The notes: generated by a model not told the origin, from the letters alone. A DNA stretch of 64,000 nt from Methanobrevibacter cuticularis (GCF_001639285.1 NZ_LWMW01000126.1:1-64000), one strand, 5' to 3'; shown: positions 46,136 to 61,400, counted from the first letter of the stretch. A program made the numbers and translations.

Positions 46136-46696
46136 TTAATGTGCAGCTCTAGCTACTCTTTCTTTTTCTTCTTTCTTTTGAATAGCAAAACTTCTTGTAT
46201 CATGTTCAGAAGCAAGCATCAATTCATCAGCTAAACATTCAGCTACAGATCTTTTATTTTTAAAAGCTGATTGTAGGGTTCCTCTAGTTAAAAATCCTAA
46301 AGAAAGGTCTACTCTTCTTTGAGGTGCTATATCTACTGCTACTTGGTAACCAATTCCACCATATTTAATTCTTGTAGTTTCTTCACGAGGAGAAGTATTT
46401 TCAACTGCTTTTACTAAAATTTGAACAGGATTTTGCTTAGTTTTTTTATTAATAACCTCAAAAGAATCCTTAACTATATTATAAGCTTTATTCTTTTTAC
46501 CAGAGTTTCTTTGAGTTCTCATGACCTTATTCATTAATCTTTCAACAATAGAAACTTTAGATTTAGCAAACTGCCTTCTAACATGTCTTCCTAAAGTATG
46601 AGGAACTAAAGTTTCATCTAAGCATATATAATTAATTAAACCTAAATCTTCAACTTTTATATCTTTTAAATCCCATTTATCAAAAACTTGACTCAT
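46136..46696 (-). CDS. rpsG: Ribosomal protein S7 (uS7), 186 aa
   Basis: Archaeal uS7: HTLGRHVRRQFAKSKVSIVERLMNKVMRTQRNSGKKNKAYNIVKDSFEVINKKTKQNPVQILVKAVENTSPREETTRIKYGGIGYQVAVDIAPQRRVDLSL. It nucleates the 30S head. It is 12 bp downstream of rpsL and upstream of fusA. GGGGTAG precedes the ATG. Confidence 0.98.
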   Translation of the reverse strand: MSQVFDKWDLKDIKVEDLGLINYICLDETLVPHTLGRHVRRQFAKSKVSIVERLMNKVMRTQRNSGKKNKAYNIVKDSFEVINKKTKQNPVQILVKAVENTSPREETTRIKYGGIGYQVAVDIAPQRRVDLSLGFLTRGTLQSAFKNKRSVAECLADELMLASEHDTRSFAIQKKEEKERVARAAH

Positions 46697-46708
46697 TAAA
46701 CTACCCCA

Positions 46709-47134
46709 TTATCTTACAGGTTTTTCTATTTTTCCACGAACCATTTGTTCTAATGAAACATTGTTAACTTTACTTACTTTCCAACGAACCCCTGGAATGT
46801 CTCCCATAGATCTTCCAGATGGTCCACCAATTCCTTCAATCATAACTTCATCATGCTCATCAATAAAGCCAATAGCTCCATCGCCAGGAGCAAATGCAGT
46901 TAACTGTTTACCATTTTTAATTAATTGAACACGAACACATTTTCGTATAGCTGAATTAGGCTGTTTAGCTTCTATTCCAACCTTTTCAATAACAATCCCT
47001 CTTGCTTGAGGTGCTCCCTCAAGGGGATCAGCTTTAACATCTAAACGTAAAGCTTTTCTTTTGTAATCCACATCTTTCCATTTGAAATTTTGTCTATTCT
47101 TTTTAAGTTTTTTTGCAGCGAAAAGTCCCGGCAT
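46709..47134 (-). CDS. rpsL: Ribosomal protein S12 (uS12), 141 aa
   Basis: Archaeal uS12 with [84 protein letters not shown]. It is a decoding-centre protein; the [10 protein letters not shown] loop is the conserved functional stretch. GAGGA precedes the ATG. In relatives rpsL directly follows nusA; here a 1.2-kb gap intervenes, so rpsL must have its own promoter in this genome. Confidence 0.98.
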   Translation of the reverse strand: MPGLFAAKKLKKNRQNFKWKDVDYKRKALRLDVKADPLEGAPQARGIVIEKVGIEAKQPNSAIRKCVRVQLIKNGKQLTAFAPGDGAIGFIDEHDEVMIEGIGGPSGRSMGDIPGVRWKVSKVNNVSLEQMVRGKIEKPVR

Positions 47135-48314
47135 ATTTTTTCCTCATTATAACTTTATCGAGATAATTCAAATAACTCATGAATCTCTTTAATAATTGAT
47201 TGAGCATTGTAAAAATTTAACTATTAATTTTTTAACTAATACTTTCAAATTTATTAGCTATTAGTTTATTTAATATTCAGAAATTAATAGTCTAATTAAT
47301 ATTCGTCTAATTAATATTCTAAACTAATAATCTAATTTTTTAGTTAATATTTTAAATCAATAGTCTATTAATGTCTAGTAATTAATAATCATTAATATCA
47401 TTAATTTTCTATAAATTCAATTTTATCAATTTATTGAATAATTATAATACTCTATAATTTCTATCAATTTTCTCATTTATTGAAATTATTATTTAATCTC
47501 ATATTTATTATTTAATTTCATATTTATGATATTTCTACATAATATTAGCTAATATACTATAGATAATAGATAAACAAAAATAACACAACTATTTAAGTAG
47601 TGTATACTAAAAACATTGAATTAGAAAATAAGAATTATGTTTCTTAAACTATATCAAATATCAATGAAATTTATCTATAAAAGACTGATTTTAAATACAA
47701 TTATGCATAATTAGTAGGATCTATAACTATTGGCACACATGTAGCTACATTCTAAACTCAAAATACTCTTCTTAGATATATTAAGACTTTTGAATTTAAC
47801 TAATTCATACATATATTACTTAAACCATATCTATTATAAATGTATATAAATTACAACCCTTATAAATTTTATGTATAAAATCAATTTTAATAATTTTATT
47901 AAATAAGTTAATAATAATCATATTTATCAAATAATTAGATTTTCATTATCAAATAATTAACAATAATCATAGCAATAGTAATAAGAGTAACAGTAATCAT
48001 AATAATGATAACAATAATCATTATAATATTGCTAAATAATTATAATATGGATATAATAATACTAAAAATTCATTATTAAATTATTCTTATTAAATAATAA
48101 ATTGTTGTATTTATGGATTTAATTATATATTTTATTTATTTTTTATTTATTAAATTATATATTTAATAAATCCTATGATTATCTAATACACATGATTAAG
48201 ATGTATTATACTTAATAAAACTTTATGCAAATAATAATTTTAATAGATATGATTCTATAGCATTTTAAAAAAATATACTACTAAATTAATACTTTTAATA
48301 AAAAATATTGAAAT
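47135..48314. other. 1.2-kb AT-rich insertion-like gap between nusA and rpsL
   Basis: I find no gene here. It holds short degenerate repeats (AATTAATATTCTAAACTAAT-type around 47280-47350; ATAGTAATAAGAGTAACAGT and AATAATCAT-type around 47930-48030). A slightly less AT-rich patch lies at 47700-47790. The rpsL promoter must be within it, most likely in the last 100 bp near rpsL. Confidence 0.5.
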
Positions 48315-48336
48315 AACATCATTTTAAAATGATGTT
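48315..48336 (-). terminator. Palindrome overlapping the nusA stop codon, terminator-like
   Basis: AACATCATTTTAAAATGATG plus TT is a perfect 22-bp inverted repeat. On the minus strand it covers the last codons and TGA stop of the nusA-like gene and is followed by a T-rich stretch. It would end the RNA polymerase operon before the 1.2-kb gap. Hairpin function in archaeal termination is not certain. Confidence 0.45.
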
Positions 48337-48750
48337 ACTAATATTATATTGCCTTTTGGCTAATAATTTAGCTTTTTCAATATTGTGACCATTTTTACCG
48401 ATAGCTATTCTTTTGTTTACGGAATCAGTAACTACAGTAGCCACTTTTTCTTTATTCTCTTTTTGAAGCAACTTAATACTTTTAACTTCAGCTGGGGCCA
48501 TTAAGTTTTTAATAAATTCAGTTGCATCAGCAGAATGTTCGATAATTTCAACACCTTTATCAACAGCTTTTTGAACTTTAGTAACAGTACTACCTTTTTT
48601 ACCAATAGCTAAACCCATATCACCATTTTTAACAACAAATGTGACCTTTCCATTATCTTCATCTATGATACAATCTTTAACCATAGCACCAGTCATACTT
48701 TCAAATAGAGCTATGTATCTTATTTCGTTTGCGTTAAATTTAATAGCCAC
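48319..48750 (-). CDS. nusA: NusA-like KH-domain transcription factor, 143 aa
   Basis: Two KH domains are visible, with VKNGDMGLAIGKKGSTVTKVQKAV (first GxxG-type loop GKKG) and VNKRIAIGKNGHNIEKAKLLAKRQYN (GKNG). This is the short archaeal NusA homologue lacking the N-terminal RNAP-binding and S1 domains. It starts with GTG and has GGGGTAG upstream. It lies downstream of rpoA2 and rpl30e as in other archaea. Confidence 0.95.
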   Translation of the reverse strand: MAIKFNANEIRYIALFESMTGAMVKDCIIDEDNGKVTFVVKNGDMGLAIGKKGSTVTKVQKAVDKGVEIIEHSADATEFIKNLMAPAEVKSIKLLQKENKEKVATVVTDSVNKRIAIGKNGHNIEKAKLLAKRQYNISNIILK

Positions 48751-48756
48751 AAAAAT

Positions 48757-49056
48757 CTACCCCATTATTTCTAATATAGTAGAATCTCCTGGATCGTTTA
48801 TGACTAAAGTAGCCACAGTAAAAGGTTTACCACAAACAGAACCTAATTCTACACTTGTTCCTTTAAAAATGTAAATTGGAATTTCTGAAAGTTTAGAATA
48901 GTATTCTACATCTTCTAATATATTTTTAGGACTATTTTCAGCAACAACAACAAGTTGTCCTTTTCCTAATTTCAAAGATTGAATTGATTTTTCAGAGCCT
49001 AGTGTCACATCACCTGTGTCAACTGCTACTCTAATTCCTCTATCTACGTCCATCAT
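48757..49056 (-). CDS. rpl30e: Ribosomal protein L30e (eL30), 99 aa
   Basis: This L7Ae/L30e-fold protein has DTGDVTLGSEKSIQSLKLGKGQLVVVAENSPKNILEDVEYYSKLSEIPIYIFKGTSVELGSVCGKPFTVATLVIND. It binds kink-turn RNA and is part of the large subunit in archaea and eukaryotes. Start ATGATG follows AAAGGAGG. It is 12 bp from rpoA2 and 6 bp from nusA. Confidence 0.95.
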   Translation of the reverse strand: MMDVDRGIRVAVDTGDVTLGSEKSIQSLKLGKGQLVVVAENSPKNILEDVEYYSKLSEIPIYIFKGTSVELGSVCGKPFTVATLVINDPGDSTILEIMG

Positions 49057-49068
49057 CTGCCTCCTTTA

Positions 49069-50250
<1,182 letters not shown>

Positions 50251-50261
50251 CTATCCAATAG

Positions 50262-52865
50262 CTATTTTTTAACTCTCATTTCATCAATGATCTTATCTAA
50301 ATCAGCAACTTTTCCATAATCACTTTTAGCTGGATCAACACCATCTTCACCGAACATAGTTTGTATAACCATTCCTCTGTTGTCTGTTACTAATCCATCT
50401 TCTTTTACATTAAGATCTTGCAATGCGTTTACAAGTCTTCTTTGCATATAACCACTTTGAGCAGTACGAATAGCTGTATCAACCAAACCTTCTCTTCCAC
50501 CCATAGCATGGAAAAAGAATTCAATAGGATCCAAACCTTCTTTATAACTTGAATGAACAAATCCACGAGCTTTTGCCCCTAATTCGTTCTTTTTAAAATG
50601 AGGCAATGTTCTTTCAATGTATCCCCTATCAATTCTACCACCACGAACAGACTGTTGTCCGACACACGCAGTGATCTGAGTTAAATTAAGCATAGATGCT
50701 CTTGCACCAGTTGTTGCCATTATAACAGAGTGATTATCCATTCCAAAGTAACTTTCAGCTATTTCTCCTGATTTATCCCTTGCTTCACCAAGAACTTGCA
50801 TAATTTTCATTTCTAGAGTTTCTTCTAGGCTTCTTCCAGGTAATGACTCCAATTCATCATTTTCATAAGCTGCAACAAGTTGATCTACTTTTTTCTCTGC
50901 ATTGTGAAGATGATCTTCAATTCTTTCTTTAGCTTCATCAGGAATTTCTTCATCATTGGTACTTGTAGTAATTCCAGCTTTCATAATACCAGAAATAGCT
51001 AAGTCCGTTGAAGAATCAAGGAATTTTCTAGCTTCATCTGAACCATATTCTTTCATAATACTGTCCAATATCTTACCTGAAAAAGAACCAAATGCTTTCT
51101 CGTCCATAGCACCAGAAATAAGTTGTCCATCTTCAATAACTACATATCCATCATTTTCACAGTCCATAAGTTTACATTCATCACATTTTTGACAAATTTC
51201 TGCCTTATATTGCATATTAAGTTTTTCTGGAAGCAATAAACTGAACAATTCCTTTCCAGTCCAATCTTCATGTTTTCGTTTAGGAATTGGAAGTTTAGCT
51301 TTTCTTATGATTTGGAAAGCTTGTTCTTCAGTAAAAGTTGAACCTGTCCTTGTAAGAAGATATGCTCCAGATATGTGATCATGTATAGCTCCAATAATTG
51401 GTCCTCCAAATCTTGGAGATAGAATATGTTCTTGTACTCTCATCAAAGATTTAGCTTCAGCTCTTGATTCATCAGTTTGGAAAACATGCATGTTCATTTC
51501 GTCCCCATCAAAATCTGCATTGTATGGAGGGCAAACACATAAATTAAGTCTGAAAGTTTTATATGGGAGAACTTTAACTTCATGAGCCATCATTGACATT
51601 CTATGAAGAGAAGGCTGACGATTAAATAGAACTATGTCTCCATCTTTTAAATGGCGCTCTACAATGTAACCAGGTTCTAATTTTTCAACTATAGCTTCTT
51701 TAGTTTCATCATAAACCCGTATTTTTCTACCATCAAGTCTTATAACATAATTAGCTCCAGGATGAACATCAGGTCCGTTACTAATATGCTCCTTGATTTC
51801 ATCAATGTTCCAGTCATTAACATGTACTGGGACTGTAACTTCCTTAGCTATCATCTCAGGAACACCAACTTCATTAATACTTATGTTAGGATCAGGAGAT
51901 ATTACAGTACGTGCTGAAAAATTAACCCTTTTACCAGATAGATTACTTCTAAATCTACCTTCTTTACCTTTAAGTCTTTGAGCCAGTGTTTTAAGAGGTC
52001 TTCCAGATCTATGTCTTGCTGGAGGAACACCTGAAGCTTCGTTGTCAAAGTAAGTAGTAACATGATACTGTAAAAGTTCCCAAAGATCCTCAACAATAAG
52101 CTGAGGAGCACCAGCTTCCATGTTTTCAATCAATCTTTGATTTATTCTTAATATATCCACAAGTTTGTGAGTCAAATCATCTTCAGACCTTTCTCCAGTT
52201 TCAAGAGTAATTGAAGGCCTCACAGTTACAGGAGGAACTGGAAGTACAGTTAAAACCATCCATTCAGGACGAGCTACCTCAGGATTAACTCCTAAAATGT
52301 ATGCATCATCATCTGATATTCTTTCTAATTTTTCTCTAACTTCACTTGGAGTTAATTTATAATCTCCTTCAATTATTGAAATAGGCTTATCAATTTTAAT
52401 GTCTTCTTGTTCTTCATCACAATGAGGACATTTATCTTTACGGGCAACTGTATAAACTTCTTTTATAACGTCATTAGTACTATCTTCATTTTCTTTTAAA
52501 TCATCAAGTTTTTCTCTGTATTCTACTATTTCAGTATCATTTAGAAGAATACGGCCACAAGAATTACATGTAGAACGTAAAACTTTGTGAATTGTATCAC
52601 CAAATCCAACATGAATTACGGGTCTTGCTAAATTTATACTACCAAAATGTCCTTGACATTCTCCACCTTTAGAACCACAAGCACGACATCTCAAACTTGG
52701 GTCAATAACACCTAAATGAGGATCCATCAATCCATTTTCAATTGGATAACCATCTTCATCATAAGTGTCTGGAGTTTCAATTTTAGTAACAGACATCTTC
52801 CTTATATCTTCTGGAGACATTAGTCCAAAGTTAATTTGAGAAATCTGTTTTATTATTCCTTTCAA
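50262..52865 (-). CDS. rpoA1: DNA-directed RNA polymerase subunit A' (RpoA1), 867 aa
   Basis: Largest-subunit N-terminal part: zinc site CRACGSKGGECQGHFGSI, second zinc cluster CPHCDEEQ, GKEGRFRSNLSGKRVNFSARTVISPDP, and the catalytic NADFDGDEMNMHV holding the active-site Mg2+. The N-terminus of relatives reads MKGI..(K)QISQINFGLMSPEDIRKMSV; this matches a TTG start at 52865, eight bases after AAGGAG. The longer GTG frame at 52892 has no ribosome binding site. It lies in the rpoH-B2-B1-A1-A2 operon; a 240-bp gap with a tandem repeat separates it from rpoB1. Confidence 0.96.
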   Translation of the reverse strand: MKGIIKQISQINFGLMSPEDIRKMSVTKIETPDTYDEDGYPIENGLMDPHLGVIDPSLRCRACGSKGGECQGHFGSINLARPVIHVGFGDTIHKVLRSTCNSCGRILLNDTEIVEYREKLDDLKENEDSTNDVIKEVYTVARKDKCPHCDEEQEDIKIDKPISIIEGDYKLTPSEVREKLERISDDDAYILGVNPEVARPEWMVLTVLPVPPVTVRPSITLETGERSEDDLTHKLVDILRINQRLIENMEAGAPQLIVEDLWELLQYHVTTYFDNEASGVPPARHRSGRPLKTLAQRLKGKEGRFRSNLSGKRVNFSARTVISPDPNISINEVGVPEMIAKEVTVPVHVNDWNIDEIKEHISNGPDVHPGANYVIRLDGRKIRVYDETKEAIVEKLEPGYIVERHLKDGDIVLFNRQPSLHRMSMMAHEVKVLPYKTFRLNLCVCPPYNADFDGDEMNMHVFQTDESRAEAKSLMRVQEHILSPRFGGPIIGAIHDHISGAYLLTRTGSTFTEEQAFQIIRKAKLPIPKRKHEDWTGKELFSLLLPEKLNMQYKAEICQKCDECKLMDCENDGYVVIEDGQLISGAMDEKAFGSFSGKILDSIMKEYGSDEARKFLDSSTDLAISGIMKAGITTSTNDEEIPDEAKERIEDHLHNAEKKVDQLVAAYENDELESLPGRSLEETLEMKIMQVLGEARDKSGEIAESYFGMDNHSVIMATTGARASMLNLTQITACVGQQSVRGGRIDRGYIERTLPHFKKNELGAKARGFVHSSYKEGLDPIEFFFHAMGGREGLVDTAIRTAQSGYMQRRLVNALQDLNVKEDGLVTDNRGMVIQTMFGEDGVDPAKSDYGKVADLDKIIDEMRVKK

Positions 52866-52892
52866 AATATTGGCTCCTTCATATAATTCCAC

Positions 52893-53132
52893 AATTTAAT
52901 AAATGATTTTAAATAAATAATTTTTATCTATAATAATTTTCTTAATTATTTTATAATAGATTTAATTTGAATAATAATTTGGATTTATAAGATTTCTTAA
53001 TTATTTTTTAATAATCTTATAATAGATTTAATTTGAATAATAATTTTAATAATATGAAAATAACTTTAATTAAAATAATATTAATTTATTCGATAATATT
53101 AATCTTAATTAAAATGGTTAATTGATTTTTTT
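52893..53132. repeat. Tandem duplication in the rpoB1-rpoA1 spacer
   Basis: TATAATAGATTTAATTTGAA with TAATAATTT following occurs twice (about 52951-52982 and 53021-53050) in an AT-only spacer. This gap interrupts an otherwise tight operon. Confidence 0.6.
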
Positions 53133-54944
<1,812 letters not shown>

Positions 54945-54978
54945 CAAACTCCTCCAAATAAAAATAAAAAAATAATAA

Positions 54979-56520
54979 TTATTTCAAAATACCCATTTCT
55001 CTAATGGCATTTTCAATTTCTTCTGTATCTGAACCTTCAGATATTTTACACATAAGAGCTAAATTCTTTACCAACCCACAATTAGGCCCTTCTGGAGTCT
55101 CATTAGGACAAATCTTACCAAATTGTGTTGGATGCAAATCCCTAGCTTCAAAATGAGGTTGACTTCTGCTTAATGGTGAAACAACACGTCTTAAATGTGA
55201 AAGTGTGCCCATATAACTAGTTCGATCTAATAGCTGACTTACACCAGCCCTTCCACCTACCCAATTACCAGTGGCTATTGCATGTTTTATATTTTCAGTT
55301 AAAACATCAGATCTAACTGCTTGTCTAATAGAAGGTTCTTTCCCACGAGATATACTCCTTTCAAGCTGATAGCTCATGTCCCTAGTTAAACTTGTGAAAG
55401 CTACTCTGAATAAATCTTCCATTAAATCTCCAGAAACACGAAGCCTTTTATTAGTGTAATGATCCTTATCATGAGGTTCTCTCATTTCAAAAATAACTTG
55501 AAGTAGCATTTCACACATTTCAGCCAAGTAAATAGCTTTGCTGTTTCGCTTTTCACCTTCAACACCCATGTGTGGGAGTAAATATCTATCTATAACATCT
55601 TCAGCACGCTTAATACGGTATTCTTCAGTCATACCTTTAGCTACTCTGTTACCTATGTATTTAATAGCTGCATTTTGAAGATATTCTTCTCTTTCTTCTT
55701 TAGAAAGTTCATCCATCTCTTTAGAATCAAGTTTAAGTGCTGCTTCTGAAACTTGGATATCATCGGCTATTACCATTTGGAAATTAAAATCATCAGAAAT
55801 AGCTGTAATAATATCTTCATCAGTGGATAAACCTAAAGCCCTAAGCAATATTACTAAAGGAATCTCTCCAGGGACATATGGGAAAGATATTCTTAAAAAT
55901 ACCCCACTTTTACGTGGCTTTCTATATTCTAATGAAATTCTTGCCCTAAAACCACTTTTTATAGAAGTCACAATAGCTTTAGCCCTTCTATCTTCAATTT
56001 CACCTAATCTTTCAAGAATAATTTTGTTTGGAGCTATTTCTTCCATTGTTACAACAGCTCTTTCAGAACCATTTACAATAAAATATCCACCAGGATCTTG
56101 TGGATCTTCCCCTTTAGCTAGTAGTTCATCCTTATCAAGACCGTTTAAATGACAAATGTCTGATTTGAGCATGAGAGGCAATTCACCAATATAGACTTTT
56201 TCTAAGGGATTATCCTCTTCACCCTTATTTAAAGCCATTTCTAAAGACATGTGTGCAGAATAAGTCAAGTTTCGAAGTCTTGCTTCAGTAGGATAAATTA
56301 AACTTTTAGAACCATCTGCTTCCTTAGTGAATGGCTTTTTTATCTCCAATTTACCTGTTTTAAGAACATATTCTCCTTGTTCCAATGTAATAGGCTCGGT
56401 TATGTCAATTATATTTTGTATACGATTATTTACAAAGTCGTTATATGATTTGATGTGGTGATCAACCAATTCATATTTATTAAAAAATGCGTCTACCAAT
56501 CCCCATGTATTGTTCTTCAT
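54979..56520 (-). CDS. rpoB2: DNA-directed RNA polymerase subunit B'' (RpoB2), 513 aa
   Basis: N-terminal half of the second-largest subunit, with protrusion and lobe regions and the conserved fork stretch GNWVGGRAGVSQLLDRTSYMGTLSHLRRVVSPLSRSQPHFEARDLHPTQFGKICPNETPEGPNCGLVKNLALM near the end. The break after residue about 510 is the usual B''/B' split of methanogens. TGGAGGA precedes the ATG. Confidence 0.96.
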   Translation of the reverse strand: MKNNTWGLVDAFFNKYELVDHHIKSYNDFVNNRIQNIIDITEPITLEQGEYVLKTGKLEIKKPFTKEADGSKSLIYPTEARLRNLTYSAHMSLEMALNKGEEDNPLEKVYIGELPLMLKSDICHLNGLDKDELLAKGEDPQDPGGYFIVNGSERAVVTMEEIAPNKIILERLGEIEDRRAKAIVTSIKSGFRARISLEYRKPRKSGVFLRISFPYVPGEIPLVILLRALGLSTDEDIITAISDDFNFQMVIADDIQVSEAALKLDSKEMDELSKEEREEYLQNAAIKYIGNRVAKGMTEEYRIKRAEDVIDRYLLPHMGVEGEKRNSKAIYLAEMCEMLLQVIFEMREPHDKDHYTNKRLRVSGDLMEDLFRVAFTSLTRDMSYQLERSISRGKEPSIRQAVRSDVLTENIKHAIATGNWVGGRAGVSQLLDRTSYMGTLSHLRRVVSPLSRSQPHFEARDLHPTQFGKICPNETPEGPNCGLVKNLALMCKISEGSDTEEIENAIREMGILK

Positions 56521-57037
56521 GGACTTCCTCCAGAATAAATATTTAATATAGTAAATTAAGTTAATATAGTAAATTATACTTTAATGTATAGTAAATTATA
56601 GTGTAATAAAATATAATACATTATAATCAATTTTTACGATCGAATGATATTTAATTACGTTACAAATACACTAATATTACAGTAAACAATAAATACAAGG
56701 ATATAATCAAAATGATATATTATTATCAACAAATAAATCAAATGAATAAATTAAAAGTTCTTAATATTGATTTAAATATTATTTTTATAGTTTAATATTA
56801 TTCTGATTTTAATAATAATGTTAATTTTTATTATACCCCTATACTTCATTAATAAATTTTAAATAACATTTTTTTATAATGATTTCAGATAATATCTCTT
56901 TAAACTTATTTTAAAGTCAAATAATATATTAATAAGTTCAGATATCAGATTTTCGATATCAAATTCAGATAAAAAATAAAAATATAATAAGAATTCAATA
57001 AGTATTGCCAAATGACTAATAATTTTCCATAAAAAAG
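56521..57037. other. Gap between rpoH and rpoB2, no gene
   Basis: A 517-bp AT-rich spacer with short AATATAGTAAATTA repeats at 56545-56600 lies where relatives usually have adjacent genes. An operon-internal promoter for rpoB2 may lie within. No gene is seen. Confidence 0.5.
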
Positions 57038-57274
57038 TTAACCTTCAACTAACCTATATGTAACAAATGTCCCTGCAGTAGGACTGTTTCTTGTAATTTC
57101 TAAGATGTCTCCTTTTTTAGCTTCAATAGCTTTAACAACAGGATCATCACTTTTTATTTTAGGGAGACGATCTTTTTCAAAATCCAGATCTTTAAAAACC
57201 TTCTCAATTTCAGATTCAGATAAAATAACATGCCTTGGAACAAGTTCATGTTTTAAAATATCCTCTTTCACCAA
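57038..57274 (-). CDS. rpoH: DNA-directed RNA polymerase subunit H (Rpb5-like), 77-78 aa
   Basis: Archaeal RpoH/Rpb5 C-terminal domain: KHELVPRHVILSESEIEKVFKDLDFEKDRLPKIKSDDPVVKAIEAKKGDILEITRNSPTAGTFVTYRLVEG. It is the first gene of the polymerase block. Adjacent TTG (57274) and GTG (57271) codons follow GGAGG at 5 and 8 bases; either may serve. Just upstream, on the same strand, is tRNA-Lys. Confidence 0.97.
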   Translation of the reverse strand: MVKEDILKHELVPRHVILSESEIEKVFKDLDFEKDRLPKIKSDDPVVKAIEAKKGDILEITRNSPTAGTFVTYRLVEG

Positions 57275-57313
57275 TAATTCCTCCAGCTAGAAAATTCAAA
57301 TATAAAATCAGAA

Positions 57314-57388
<75 letters not shown>

Positions 57389-57559
57389 AGTTACAAATGT
57401 AATAATATCAAGTATATGCTGTATTTATGTATTATATATAATATATATAATGATACATAATATATTTATGTATTATACTGTAATATATTTATTTCGTACA
57501 TGTAATACTGTGGATTTATGTACTTTTAAATATAAAAATTTTTCATGAATATAATTGAA

Positions 57560-58193
<634 letters not shown>

Positions 58194-58202
58194 TTTAAAA
58201 AG

Positions 58203-59457
<1,255 letters not shown>

Positions 59458-60084
59458 ATGAAAAATAAAATTGATTATTCTCTTTATCTAGTTACAAATA
59501 GAGATAATAAAACAGATGCTGAGTTTCTAAAAATAATAGAAAAAGCTATTATTGGAGGAGTTACAGTGGTTCAACTTAGAGAAAAGACAATTTCGACTGG
59601 AGAATTCTATAACTTAGCTAAAAAAACCAAAAAATTGACAGATATGTATGACATTCCATTTATTATAAATGATAGACTAGATATAGCTTTAGCTACAGAT
59701 GCTGATGGAATACATATAGGTCAAAGTGATATGCCGGCAAAGAAAGTACGAGAACTTATTGGAAATGATAAAATTTTAGGAGTCTCTGCTTCTACAGTTG
59801 AGACTGCTAAAAAAGCAGAAAATAATGGAGCAAATTACATAGGAGTAGGTGCAATATTCCCTACGGAAACTAAAAAAACAGATTGCATAACAATTGACGA
59901 TTTAAAAGAAATTAGAAATTCTGTAAAAATTCCAGTCTTAGCTATTGGAGGATTATGTGAAAACAACATTAACTCATTACCTAAAGATGACATAAATGGA
60001 ATATGTGTTGTATCAGCTATTATGAATAGTAATGACCCTCAAAAGGCTTCAGAAAAACTAAAAAAAGCATTTAATAAATTATGA
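59458..60084 (+). CDS. thiE: Thiamine-phosphate synthase, 208 aa
   Basis: TIM-barrel ThiE: LYLVTNRDNK, GGVTVVQLREKTISTGEFY, PFIINDRLDIALATDADGIHIGQSDMPAKKVRELIG, LGVSASTVETAKKAENNGANYIGVGAIFPTETKKT and VLAIGGLCENNI. It joins HMP-pyrophosphate and thiazole phosphate to make thiamine phosphate. The frame extends upstream to 59413, but GAGGAA sits correctly before the ATG at 59458, which also matches the family start. It stands alone, with pgk convergent. Confidence 0.95.
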   Translation: MKNKIDYSLYLVTNRDNKTDAEFLKIIEKAIIGGVTVVQLREKTISTGEFYNLAKKTKKLTDMYDIPFIINDRLDIALATDADGIHIGQSDMPAKKVRELIGNDKILGVSASTVETAKKAENNGANYIGVGAIFPTETKKTDCITIDDLKEIRNSVKIPVLAIGGLCENNINSLPKDDINGICVVSAIMNSNDPQKASEKLKKAFNKL

Positions 60085-60176
60085 ATTTTTATTTTAAAAA
60101 AATTAGTGAAAATTTGATTGAATCAAAAAACTAAAAACTAAAAACTAATGAAAAATTGATTGAATCAAAAAATTGA

Positions 60177-61400
60177 TTATTCCTTAGCTGATTTTTCTAA
60201 TGCTTCTACAGAAACTAATTTTTTACCAGCTAAAAGATTTATACAAGCTCCACCACCACTACTTATATGATCCATATCTTTTTCAAAGCCCATAGATACA
60301 GCTGCAGCTGCAATATGACCTCCTCCAATTATGGAAAAACCATTGGAATTAGCTATTGTATTTAAGATATCTTCAGTGCCCATAGCGAATTTAGGGTTTT
60401 CAAATACTCCAGCAGGGCCATTTGCAAAAATAGTCTTTGCATTTCTTATGATTTTTGCATAATCCTTAATTGATTCAATACCAATATCAAAAATAGGACG
60501 ATTAGGTATTTTATCAATAGCTACATCTACTCTTTCTCCATTTTCATCCTCAATAGCTACATCCTTTGGATAGATGATTTTATTTTTATAGTTTTTAAGG
60601 AGCTTTTTTGATTTTTTAACCATTTTACAGTGCCCCTTATCTTTTATAAACTTAACATTCAAGTCACCTATATCTATGCCAGCACTTAAAAGAATTATGT
60701 TAGCTACTAGTCCTGTAACTAAAATAAAATCAGCAGTTTCATTTTTTAAGACATTTTCCATAACATCAATGGAATCATCAGCTTTCATTCCTCCAAGAAT
60801 AAATACACATGGTTTTTTAACATTTTCAAGAGCATTTTGAATTATCTTTAGCTCTTTTTCCATAATTCTCCCTGCTAAAGAAGGTATTACTCCATTAAAA
60901 CCAACTAAAGATGGTTGTGATCTGTGTGCTGCTGCAAATGCATCGTTTATAAAGAAATCTATAAAAGGAGATAATTTTTTAACTAAAATACTCTTAGACT
61001 GTTCTTTTGGAGTCCTGCTTAATGATTCTTCTGAAAAAAATCTTACATTTTCTAGAAGAAGAACTTCATGATTTTTTAAAGATTTAATACTATTTATAGC
61101 ATCATGGGCAAAAATAGAATCTATATATTTAATTTCTAAGTTTAAATTTTTTGATAAAACTTTAGAATGTTGTTCCAGAGTAGTAAAATCTTTTTTACCT
61201 GGGCGACTTTGATGAGCTAGAATAACAGTTTTAGCACCTTTTTCAGATAATTCTTTAATTGTTTCACCATGTAATTTCATTCTAGTATCATCTAAAATAA
61301 CTCCAGAATTAGGATCAACAGGAGAATTGATATCAATTCTAATTAGAACAGTTTTATTCTTAAAATCAAAATCATCAATGACATTAAACTTGAATGACAT
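60177..61400 (-). CDS. pgk: Phosphoglycerate kinase, 407 aa
   Basis: Archaeal PGK: NKTVLIRIDINSPVDPNSG (substrate loop), ILAHQSRPGKKD, LENVRFFSEE, NDAFAAAHRSQPSLVGF, FILGGMKADDSIDVMENVL, and FANGPAGVFENPKFAMGTEDIL with GGGHIAAAAVSMGF at the end. It interconverts 1,3-bisphosphoglycerate and 3-phosphoglycerate. The longest frame begins with a TTG inside the GAGGGA ribosome binding site; ATG at 61400 is correct by spacing. It is the second gene after tpiA on the minus strand, 42 bp apart. Confidence 0.97.
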   Translation of the reverse strand: MSFKFNVIDDFDFKNKTVLIRIDINSPVDPNSGVILDDTRMKLHGETIKELSEKGAKTVILAHQSRPGKKDFTTLEQHSKVLSKNLNLEIKYIDSIFAHDAINSIKSLKNHEVLLLENVRFFSEESLSRTPKEQSKSILVKKLSPFIDFFINDAFAAAHRSQPSLVGFNGVIPSLAGRIMEKELKIIQNALENVKKPCVFILGGMKADDSIDVMENVLKNETADFILVTGLVANIILLSAGIDIGDLNVKFIKDKGHCKMVKKSKKLLKNYKNKIIYPKDVAIEDENGERVDVAIDKIPNRPIFDIGIESIKDYAKIIRNAKTIFANGPAGVFENPKFAMGTEDILNTIANSNGFSIIGGGHIAAAAVSMGFEKDMDHISSGGGACINLLAGKKLVSVEALEKSAKE

